Origin: Tritrichomonas musculus
Taxonomy: Eukaryota; Parabasalia; Tritrichomonadida; Tritrichomonadidae
Direction of reading: 5' to 3'
NCBI GenBank assembly: GCA_039105265.1
Contig: JAPFFF010000022.1
Span: 248,001 to 312,000, forward strand
Length of the DNA stretch: 64,000 nucleotides
The stretch's first letter is position 1, and each line of letters starts with the position of its first letter. Positions 17,444 through 26,300 of this stretch are shown one piece after another. The notes below the pieces were generated by a model that ran no database searches, had not been told where the DNA came from, and was given only the letters and a program-made list of their open reading frames with translations. The position numbers were made by a program, and so were the translations under genes.

Positions 17444-20059
17444 TTATGCTTCATCTTCATCGTCATCATCATCAGAAGGTTCCTCAACAATTTCAGCTGT
17501 AGCTGGCTTTTCAACAGTTCGCGACCTAATATATGATTTATCACCAGCACCTTTATGTGCAGCCTTATATAATCCTTTGATTGTGGTGTAATTTCCACCA
17601 ACTTGTGAATCAATCCAAGCATCAATATTTTCACCAAATTTGTCTTGTAATTGCTTCTTTGTTGCTGTACTTACTTTATTTTCAATTATAGCTTGAGCTA
17701 ACTGTGCATATTGGTCTTTCTTATCTTCTGTGAATCCAAGACCAGTCTTAAAGATGAGGTCATTTGTTTGCTCCAATATTTCTTGTAATACTCCTGATAT
17801 TTCACCATCACTATTTATTTCTCCATCAACTGGCATAGTCGCTTTAATGCTTTCATTATATTCTTTTTGAATCATAACACCCAATTCAGCATTTACGGAT
17901 TTTGGATGTAATTTCTTATATTTAACCCAATCACTCCAATCATTGCGTTCATGGTCTTTCATCACTTTAGATTCATAACGTGCAATAAATATGGCTGTAC
18001 ATACTTTGAAATAACTAAATATACATTTTAATGGTTCCAAATCTTTGTATTCTTCATTAGTAAATATATTGTATAAAACAGTTTGCCATATTTTTGAAAA
18101 TATAGAACTCCACAAACCTCTTGCAGTAATTTTGGTACTGATTTTGGGTTTGGATAAACCAACAGATTGATATGAGTTTATTACTTTTTCTAATTTCTTA
18201 TCAATTTCAGGTTTAAACTTACCTTCATTCCATTGTTCTGGAGTGTATTCCCATGTTCGTTTAGCTCCCATAAGATTCTTAAGCCATACTTCGAATGAAT
18301 CATTTGTTTTACCAGCAATACGTTCGGTTTGCCATAATTTCTTATAAGGGTCTGCTTTAACAAGACGATATCCATTAATAATAACAGGCTTACCACGGGT
18401 ATCAACAATAACAATATCTTCAACTCTATCACCGTTTAAATCACAAATTGGATTACCGAGAGGGTCTTTAGTGTCATACCTAGCTGGTACTAAACGATAT
18501 AATGGATATCCATTTTTATCAAATCTTTTCTTGCAATAAGCTTCTGCTCCATCTCTTGTAGCACATTTAGGTGAAAACTTGACACGGTAATTACCGTTAA
18601 TAAGAATATCAAATAATTCCCCTCGATATTTACTAACATCAATACTTTGTTTGTTTTCGAAAATGTACAGGTCGCTCATACGTTTTTGTGATGCTTCAAA
18701 TGTTTTACCAGCACGTTTACCAGTTGGGATAGACTTCATATATTCATTTAAGAATTCAGCAGCATTTACTTCAGGTCCTTTTGTTGCTTCAATATTTGAG
18801 TTCAATAGTTCTGAAAAGTTGGTGTGGTCATCTTCAGCTTCAATTGGTTTGTTTCTTCTAAGATATTCTTTGGTTGGTGTGCTAAAAACACGCTTCGACA
18901 TTGTTTTATAGTCGGATAAAGATTCACTATCATCTTCTAGATTTACGTCAATTGCATGATAATTGTCTTTAACAACTTTGCTTTGCAAATGTTCGGCTTT
19001 CTTTGAAAGACTCGCCTGTGGTGGCGCAGATTCACTTTGCTCTTCTATATCACTATTCATATTAAAAAATATTTCTCTATCTCCATTTTCATTAAGGTAC
19101 TTTATTAATTGTTTGAGTTTCTTTTTGTTTTTAGGTTCAGTTGTTTCTTCAAATATGTTTGTTTCTCTTATTGCATCATGTAATTGTAATGCAATATTCC
19201 TAACTCTAACATCGGAGTCATCTTTAGGATTTATAGACCTATTATAGTAACCATAAAGGTTTTTAGCAGTAAACTCTTCATTTAATAAGCCAAACCTTTC
19301 TAGTTGGTTAGCATCAATTGTAGAAGATTTATTGTAAGCATCTAATAATTGCTGACCTTCTTGATTAGATTCAGCTAACTTTCTCATTGTTTCAATATTG
19401 GTTTGTCTTCTTTGTTTCTCAAATTGCATTAGGTTATTTATGACATCTGGTATCTTATTGTTTTTATGTGAATCTATGTTTTCAGTTAATGATACGACAA
19501 GTAATTGAATCTGTGTAGTATCTTTTTTATTAAATAACGGATACCTTTTTGAGTCATCAGCAATACAATAAAATAAGTGTAAAGCATTAATATGATTACT
19601 ATCAAGTGTAAATAAATTACTAAGTGATTCAATGTCTTTATTAATTCTGTTTCTAAAATAGTGGCCTTCCAAGTCGGGCTCCTCCTCTTCCTCAATATGT
19701 GGAATAGCAGACTTTTCTTCCTCCGCTTGTCGGCAACTGCGAGTGCCCGCAGCTTTATCTTTTAGTAAGCCAGATATATCAATAAAGTAATTCGCTTTTG
19801 AATCAAGTATTTTAACTAATTCATTTTTTTGTCTTTTACTTCCTTTAGGCTTTGCGTTATATTTATCAAGCATATCTTTTAGCTTTTCTTTCACGTCTTT
19901 GATATAGTTACGAGGATTCTTAAGATACTCAATAATATTGTGTATTATTGTTTTTATTTGCTCTGATTTACTATTTTGGAACATGAATATGAGCATATCT
20001 TGATAATCTTTCTTTTTCACCTCATTCATTATTAATTGTTCATCCACATCTGACGTCAT
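17444..20059 (-). CDS. Large Polinton protein of unknown function, 871 aa
   Basis: Highly charged and mostly helical for the first ~470 residues, then a distinct globular block containing CDLNGDRVEDIVIVDTRGKP followed by INGYRLV (residues ~550-580). That arrangement (D-NGD--D-V--D--G---INGY) recalls conserved proteins of large DNA viruses, but I cannot name the family. A Trp/Tyr-rich helical region follows, and the C-terminus is a poly-Asp/Glu tail (DDDDDEDEA). It includes a short GC-rich in-frame segment (KAAGTRSCRQ, near 19715-19752). It is divergent from the fibre gene, with ATG codons only 5-14 bp apart. It may be a structural or core protein; the function is unknown. Confidence 0.7.
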   Translation of the reverse strand: MTSDVDEQLIMNEVKKKDYQDMLIFMFQNSKSEQIKTIIHNIIEYLKNPRNYIKDVKEKLKDMLDKYNAKPKGSKRQKNELVKILDSKANYFIDISGLLKDKAAGTRSCRQAEEEKSAIPHIEEEEEPDLEGHYFRNRINKDIESLSNLFTLDSNHINALHLFYCIADDSKRYPLFNKKDTTQIQLLVVSLTENIDSHKNNKIPDVINNLMQFEKQRRQTNIETMRKLAESNQEGQQLLDAYNKSSTIDANQLERFGLLNEEFTAKNLYGYYNRSINPKDDSDVRVRNIALQLHDAIRETNIFEETTEPKNKKKLKQLIKYLNENGDREIFFNMNSDIEEQSESAPPQASLSKKAEHLQSKVVKDNYHAIDVNLEDDSESLSDYKTMSKRVFSTPTKEYLRRNKPIEAEDDHTNFSELLNSNIEATKGPEVNAAEFLNEYMKSIPTGKRAGKTFEASQKRMSDLYIFENKQSIDVSKYRGELFDILINGNYRVKFSPKCATRDGAEAYCKKRFDKNGYPLYRLVPARYDTKDPLGNPICDLNGDRVEDIVIVDTRGKPVIINGYRLVKADPYKKLWQTERIAGKTNDSFEVWLKNLMGAKRTWEYTPEQWNEGKFKPEIDKKLEKVINSYQSVGLSKPKISTKITARGLWSSIFSKIWQTVLYNIFTNEEYKDLEPLKCIFSYFKVCTAIFIARYESKVMKDHERNDWSDWVKYKKLHPKSVNAELGVMIQKEYNESIKATMPVDGEINSDGEISGVLQEILEQTNDLIFKTGLGFTEDKKDQYAQLAQAIIENKVSTATKKQLQDKFGENIDAWIDSQVGGNYTTIKGLYKAAHKGAGDKSYIRSRTVEKPATAEIVEEPSDDDDDEDEA

Positions 20060-20073
20060 TTATTATGTTCAAA
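20060..20073. promoter_or_regulatory. Ultra-short divergent start region
   Basis: The ATG of the minus-strand 871-aa gene (20059) and the plus-strand ATGs at 20065 and 20074 are almost back to back. TTCAAAATG at 20069-20076 suggests the second ATG may be the real start, with transcription beginning inside or beside the first. Promoters must lie in the opposite gene's coding sequence. Confidence 0.4.
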
Positions 20074-22821
20074 ATGTTTACGATAGAGCAAGCAGGTGGT
20101 ATCAAAAGGGTAAATACAATAGATGAATTAATAATAGAATACATAAAACAATATGCCACTTCATGTGGGTGTAAGTGTAATAACGGAAATAATTTGGGGT
20201 CAAGCTTGAATACCGAGGAATTGAAAGAATTATTGAAACCTTACGCAAAGCTTACGAATCTTGATGAGTACGCGAAAACAACTGATTTATTCGATTATTT
20301 GAAAACAGAGGAATTCAATAAAGAATTATTAAAGTATGCTAGTAGTGAAGAAATCCAAAACGCTGTTAATACATTACGTGATTACGTTGTTAACAATTTT
20401 GCATTATCAACTGACATACCTGAAATACCTACAGATTTGGTTAATGAATCTGCTTTGACAACTGCTTTGGAACCATATGCAAAGCTTACGAATCTTGATG
20501 AGTACGCGAAAACAGAAGACTTGCCAGATATGACATTGTATGCAAAAAAAGAAGACTTGTCAGAGATACCCATAGTTCTCAAAAATAGTGAGTTGCAATT
20601 GAACATAAGAGACCAATTATCAGACGAAATGTTTCAGAAATTGATGGCTGATGATGTTAACCCATTATCAGCTCAAGCATCAATGTGTTTAACAAGTATG
20701 GCGGCTAATGAAGGTCTTCAAGCGGCTTTGGATTCTTGTGCCAGAGAATATGTTTCAAAAGAAGACCTCCCAAAGATTATTGAGCAAGTGAAAAGCGAAA
20801 TCCCAGAGATTATTGAGGGACAAACAACTATTCAATTCACAATCGCCAATAATACAATTCTTGATTTGGATTACGACCCATATCATATACTGATTGAGCA
20901 ATATGGGTTGGATATTGTATCATCAGACAGTTACTATACGGCCCATTATGTTCACGCAGACTATTCGTACAATGACGATGATGATAATCTACCCTCTCAG
21001 ATACTGCGTATGGAAGGAAGTGATTCTAGTCTTTGGTATCTGTATAACTCCCATGAATTAATCAATCCAGGAACTGGTGAAACACCAGAAATATTATCAT
21101 GTTCAATAACCAAAACTGTCGAACCAACAGACAAAAACGCTTATTCGGCTAGATATGTGTCAAACACTTATGCATTGAAGAAGGATATCCCTGAGATACC
21201 AACTGATTTGATTAATGAATCTGCATTGAGTACTGCGTTGTATGGCACTGAATTGAACATTGAATATCCGAATCCAGTTCGTGATTATATATTTGTAAAA
21301 CCATACTTACCAGAAACCGATATACATGTGATATTTGATGTTAATTGGGGTTCTAACAAGGATTACATTAACAATATTCAACATTTTGATTTGATATTCA
21401 AGCCTTATGAAAAATATATGAGAGGATATAGAATGATGTTAGATAATGGATTATCTATTGTATGGTATGACCGTGGTGAATTTATGTTGTGTAATTCAAG
21501 TGGCAATACTCAATGGTTAATCAACATCATTAAAGCTCAAATTGAATCACCATTTGTAAAAACTGAGAATATTACTAATGAAGGTTCCCAACAAATCACA
21601 ATTCAATGTACACAGAATGAAAGTGGTTGTGTAGTTCCTGATGATGATATAAGAAGAGTATTCACAACCAAAAATATTATCGTCAAATTCAAACGAAATG
21701 CTGATGATGCATCATATGAAGAAGTTGAATACGAATACAGTTTATATAAAAGTTTGAATATGATTTACAAATCAACAAGCAATGAATTAATAAACATTAA
21801 TTATAATACCCATATTGTCTCATTGAGAGCCGCAGACGATACATTGTCTAATATTTATGATGCATCTATCACATTAATCAGCAACCAACCTGTTAGCGAT
21901 AATATGATTTCATCTGTGAAATATGTAAATGATAACTTTGCATTGAAGTCGAATGCTGTTACAGAAGAACAACTAATAAAAAAATGTGCTATTGATTGCG
22001 GACCGATTACAGAGGGTGGTGAAATATCAATTCATTATCTAAAACTTGAAGGTAATGTGATTAAACTGGAATATATAGTAGGTGATTATGCGCTATGTTT
22101 GGAAATAAGAATATTATTCTATGATACAACTGGAAATCCTCACAACATTGTTCTTGTATTACATCAAAGAACTGTGTATTTCGACAATTTCAAATTCCCA
22201 CTATATTATGAAGACACTGTTGATATATCATCAGGAAGACCCCTGACATATAATTTCCCAATAGGTGAATATTCTTGGACAGTTACTCAGGAATTATTAG
22301 ATGCTAAACAAATATATTCAAGACAAATCATGTCCCGAGGTTATTTAGCAAAATATAAGGGCGTGATGTACGGTACATCAAACACAACCATCACCCACTA
22401 CTCCCCAATCGAGTCATCTGTAAATTCAATAAATGATTTCGTTATTGGAGCTCCCGTATATATGACTGGTAAGGTTTATAAACATGATGGTGATACGTGG
22501 ATACCTTCAACTGTGAGTGATACAACAGATTGTATTTGCAGTGTCAAAACTACTGGTTCATGGAAAGAATATGTTGGTATTTGTGTTAGAATTGACCAAA
22601 AAAATAATTGTATTACCTTCACTTCCCATGGTGATTATCTTGTAAAAGTTGATGATTCATCTTGTTATGGTATTGGAGATGAAGTATTTATTGATAATGA
22701 AGACAATAAATTGAAGATTCTCAGTGGTGAAACTGCAATAACATCAAAGATTAAACGTATGACTGTGGGGGTTATCACTGCAATAATAGATGATAAAACG
22801 CTTGCTGTATTCAAATCATAG
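20065..22821 (+). CDS. Fibre-like shaft protein, 918 aa
   Basis: Probable virion fibre. Residues ~30-190 hold repeats of the tail-fibre type (KPYAKLTNLDEYAKTTDL and EPYAKLTNLDEYAKTEDL, then YAKKEDL). Hinges NFALSTDIPEIPTDL and YALKKDIPEIPTDL separate beta-rich blocks, and FALKSN recurs later. The C-terminal ~150 residues (GVMYGTSNTT, APVYMTGKVY, VGICVRID, GDEVFID) form a compact beta domain likely to be the tip. Its ALK-DIPE hinge is shared with the fibres of elements A and B although the rest is unrelated. Two in-frame starts are possible (20065 or 20074). No membrane segment is seen. The fibre role is inferred from repeat architecture. Confidence 0.65.
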   Translation: MFKMFTIEQAGGIKRVNTIDELIIEYIKQYATSCGCKCNNGNNLGSSLNTEELKELLKPYAKLTNLDEYAKTTDLFDYLKTEEFNKELLKYASSEEIQNAVNTLRDYVVNNFALSTDIPEIPTDLVNESALTTALEPYAKLTNLDEYAKTEDLPDMTLYAKKEDLSEIPIVLKNSELQLNIRDQLSDEMFQKLMADDVNPLSAQASMCLTSMAANEGLQAALDSCAREYVSKEDLPKIIEQVKSEIPEIIEGQTTIQFTIANNTILDLDYDPYHILIEQYGLDIVSSDSYYTAHYVHADYSYNDDDDNLPSQILRMEGSDSSLWYLYNSHELINPGTGETPEILSCSITKTVEPTDKNAYSARYVSNTYALKKDIPEIPTDLINESALSTALYGTELNIEYPNPVRDYIFVKPYLPETDIHVIFDVNWGSNKDYINNIQHFDLIFKPYEKYMRGYRMMLDNGLSIVWYDRGEFMLCNSSGNTQWLINIIKAQIESPFVKTENITNEGSQQITIQCTQNESGCVVPDDDIRRVFTTKNIIVKFKRNADDASYEEVEYEYSLYKSLNMIYKSTSNELININYNTHIVSLRAADDTLSNIYDASITLISNQPVSDNMISSVKYVNDNFALKSNAVTEEQLIKKCAIDCGPITEGGEISIHYLKLEGNVIKLEYIVGDYALCLEIRILFYDTTGNPHNIVLVLHQRTVYFDNFKFPLYYEDTVDISSGRPLTYNFPIGEYSWTVTQELLDAKQIYSRQIMSRGYLAKYKGVMYGTSNTTITHYSPIESSVNSINDFVIGAPVYMTGKVYKHDGDTWIPSTVSDTTDCICSVKTTGSWKEYVGICVRIDQKNNCITFTSHGDYLVKVDDSSCYGIGDEVFIDNEDNKLKILSGETAITSKIKRMTVGVITAIIDDKTLAVFKS

Positions 22822-22844
22822 ATTTAAATAGAGCATGCGCATAT

Positions 22845-23279
22845 TCAAATACTGAGCATAGTAATTATTTTACAAGACATGTATGCAGAAAGATTAATAT
22901 TCAATTTATCGTGAACAAGCTTTTGAAGGAATTCATTTCTTGTAGCAGATGGTTGATCCAAGATGAGTTGTTTATTTTCATTTGCAAATGCTAATACTTT
23001 ATTACGTTGTTCATCATTGAGATTCTTTGATTTATTTAATGGGAATGAACGGTTTGTACGTCTATGGATGACTTTTCTAGGCTCTGCTACACAGTCACAA
23101 GCTTTAGCTTTGGTATTGCTTTGTAATTCAATTGTATGTTCTTCTAACGAATTCTCTTCACCACTTTGTGGTTCACTATTAGACGAACTGTCTTTTTTTT
23201 GTTCAGTATGTACCCATAATTTTAATGTATACAAATCAGCTATTATATCATCGATTCTTCTTATTATTTCGTTTGTCAT
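22845..23279 (-). CDS. Hypothetical protein next to the polymerase gene, 144 aa
   Basis: Lies 25 bp downstream of the polymerase start-to-stop unit on the same strand, with an ATG after TTTTTTTATTCTTAACAA. The N-terminal ~30 residues are helical (RRIDDIIADLYTLKLWV), then a Glu/Ser-rich linker, then a basic helical C-terminus (KNLNDEQRNKVLAFANE). The linker contains ELQSNTKAKACD, near-identical to a peptide inside the adjacent polymerase, encoded by a matching ~35-bp palindromic DNA repeat. No family is recognised; a polymerase partner such as a terminal-protein candidate is speculation. Confidence 0.55.
   Translation of the reverse strand: MTNEIIRRIDDIIADLYTLKLWVHTEQKKDSSSNSEPQSGEENSLEEHTIELQSNTKAKACDCVAEPRKVIHRRTNRSFPLNKSKNLNDEQRNKVLAFANENKQLILDQPSATRNEFLQKLVHDKLNINLSAYMSCKIITMLSI
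23095..23130 (-). repeat. Small in-frame palindromic repeat, copy 1
   Basis: TCACAAGCTTTAGCTTTGGT then ATTGCTTTGTAATTC. It matches 25616-25651 with only a few differences, in the same orientation and reading frame (ELQSNTKAKACD). Confidence 0.7.
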
Positions 23280-23304
23280 TTGTTAAGAATAAAAAAATAA
23301 CTAT

Positions 23305-26300
23305 TTAGTTATAATTAATAAAATAATTATTCGCTGTTAAGCCACTAACAAAAGGTGCGCATGATTGATTTGGTAAAACAATCATCTTTGTATGACATCC
23401 TGTGAGAGCATTCTTGTTTACCGTTATTTTACTCATTTTATTGTTTTGCATCTGAAGATTTATATTCTTACCAAGCTTAATTGATTGATTATCAATAATA
23501 GATTTGTAATCGGAAGACACAATATGATTCTTCTTTAAAGATACACCTTTTAGTTTGAGTGATTTGGTTTGCCCATTACTGTTAAATATAGTATAACATT
23601 TAGGTGCAAGAGCTATCATGTTTTCACCATATTTTTCAATGGCACATCCCAATATCTTTTTTTCGTCTTGAATAGTGTTGATTGATGGGTTAGGCATGAA
23701 TTTATATACATTCTTGTCGTAGAACTCTTTGTTTTTAATAACGTAATCAAATAATTGTTCAGGACCTTCATTTGGGTTCCCAGCAACTGCAAAATATGCT
23801 GAATCAGTATCACCCTCTATAAAATGTAGTCTATCCATATCAAAACAATTATTCATAAAATCGTAATAAAATGTGAGATACCAAAACTTTGCGTTATCAA
23901 GAGTCCACAATGATTCTTGAATGCATGTATTGCAATGATATGATTTGGGTGATTGTTGAATTAAAAATGTATTATCACTTAATTGTGCCCCACCCATATA
24001 AGTTTGAGAGATGATATATTGATAAGCTTTATTTGCATCACATATCTTGACTTTACTGAATTTCTCAGAGTTCATCCCATCATATCCATATGAACCGTTC
24101 ATAGATATTTTATAAAATTTCTCATTCCCTTTACTAACACCACTAATAATATCCTGACGTTTTTGCATAAAAGTGCTAACAAATTCATTAAATCCTGTAT
24201 GAGCTTCATATTGTGAAACAGATTTAACATCATCAATAATCAATCCGTGGTCTAACAGAAACCAGAGATAATAATTTGAGAAAATCATGTATTCATCATG
24301 AGTATCAAGAAGCATTGTAAGCTTGCGTTCTTCCATATCTGTAGAAGTTAATTTATTTGTTTTCATGTAATTGTACATATAAGTGCCAATTGTTGATTCA
24401 TCATTTTTGATATTGATATTGCGAAACACAGGAGGTAAATTGATAAAATAGTTTATTTTTGAGGTGGGACATTTTAGTTTAACTTCAGCGTAGAACAAAT
24501 ATGATGGTTTATTTGAGAATCTTGATGAGTTTGTTATGATATCGAGGCATCTCTTTTTTGAAGCTTTATCTTTAACATCAATTCGTCTAATAAATGCTCC
24601 AGGCATATACATTATACCTCCATGATACTTATTAAATTCATGTTTACAAGATGAGAATGATGATGGATACAAAGAATTAAAATCGATACCGACGATATGA
24701 GATTGAACATTAGAAGTATCATATGACAAAACTCCTTTATTGTCAATATAGCGAAATTTATTAATATGAGTCTCATCTTTAATGTTTACTCGATGCATTA
24801 CATTAGAGAGTCCTCCTGTGATAGCATTTCTTATTGAATAATATTCACGTTCATCGTTGATGAGTGTTGGTAAATGATGCAATTTACAATATTTTTTTAA
24901 TTGGATTCTTAGAGTTGTTATTTTAGGGTCATCACGTTTACGAAGTTTATTACATTCAGCACATGCTAATAAGCAGTTATCAATTTGATGACCTTTATTA
25001 TTGTCAATTCTATCTAATGTAGGCTTATTTTGATAAGTAAAATGTTCATGACATAAATGACATCTCCCTTTATTTGGATCGTCATACATTTTCATAAAAG
25101 CTTCAAAATCATTTTCTGACACACATTTTGTTAAATCTCGTTGTGGTTTTTTAGGGTTTAATCTATTGTATTTCTCATCTTGGTTATAATAACTATCACA
25201 TTTATATTGCCACCATTTCTTGCTTGGTTTGAATGTATTGTATTTATTTGTAATCCCAATGTTGTTCCTTGGATTAAAATCTTTATAAGCCAAAGCATAT
25301 TTGATGCACGAAGCATTCTTTGATAATGAGAGATTTGAAAGTAAATCAACGTTGTATTGAGCATTGAGTGCTATTAGATTATCAATAGGTTTAATCATCA
25401 TTTCAACATCATTATCATTGTATGCTAATAGGTAGTCCCATCGTGTTGCAAAACGTTTTGAATCTTCAAGATAAGCATCATATTCTTCTTTAGTGAGAGG
25501 ATTCTTTTGATTGAGATAGCTATAAAAATCATCATATGAAAATGGTTCTGATTTTGATAATACTTCATTGTAGTTCTTATCGTTGATTGCTTCGTAAGGA
25601 AACACACCTTTTATATCACAAGCTTTAGCTTGGGAATTGCTTTGCAATTCATTGATACCACCACAAACGCTCACGTTTGAGTCAACGATTACGTTGCCAA
25701 AATCTTCGCCAAATTGCTTTAATGTACCTCCTGCAACAAATGATTGAGCATCTATGAATCTCAATTTAGTTGGATGATTATCTGATGTGAGAATGAATTG
25801 TTTTAATGAAGATAGGGTGCCAATTATTGAATTTTGTTCGACTTTCCAGAAAGAATGATTAAAATATTGTTTAAATAAATTGCTGTCAAAACGTGATGAG
25901 TTAAACCCTAATACAGTAATTACATTCATATTTTTGTTAATAGAGGTATCTGGTAAGAATGATTCATAATATGATATCTTATCTGCATAGACTTTCATTG
26001 ATTGCTCGAACAACCATTTTATCCATTGTGGTATGAACTCTTGAGAGTCTCTTAATGAGAAATTCTTTGTTGTCAAGCCGTTTGATGATTTCACACAAGA
26101 TGAAACTGACAACGGAATTAACCTTGAATTTATTGTTGTTGAGTCAGAGATTGATTTATTTATTGATTGCTCCATTGTTTCGAAATCATATGTTATATAG
26201 TATATTTCAGGTTTCCATTGAAGATTGTATGCTAAACAGTATTCATAAACAGGGTTATTCAATATATGAGGACAATAAGGTAAAGCTTCTTTAACTGGTA

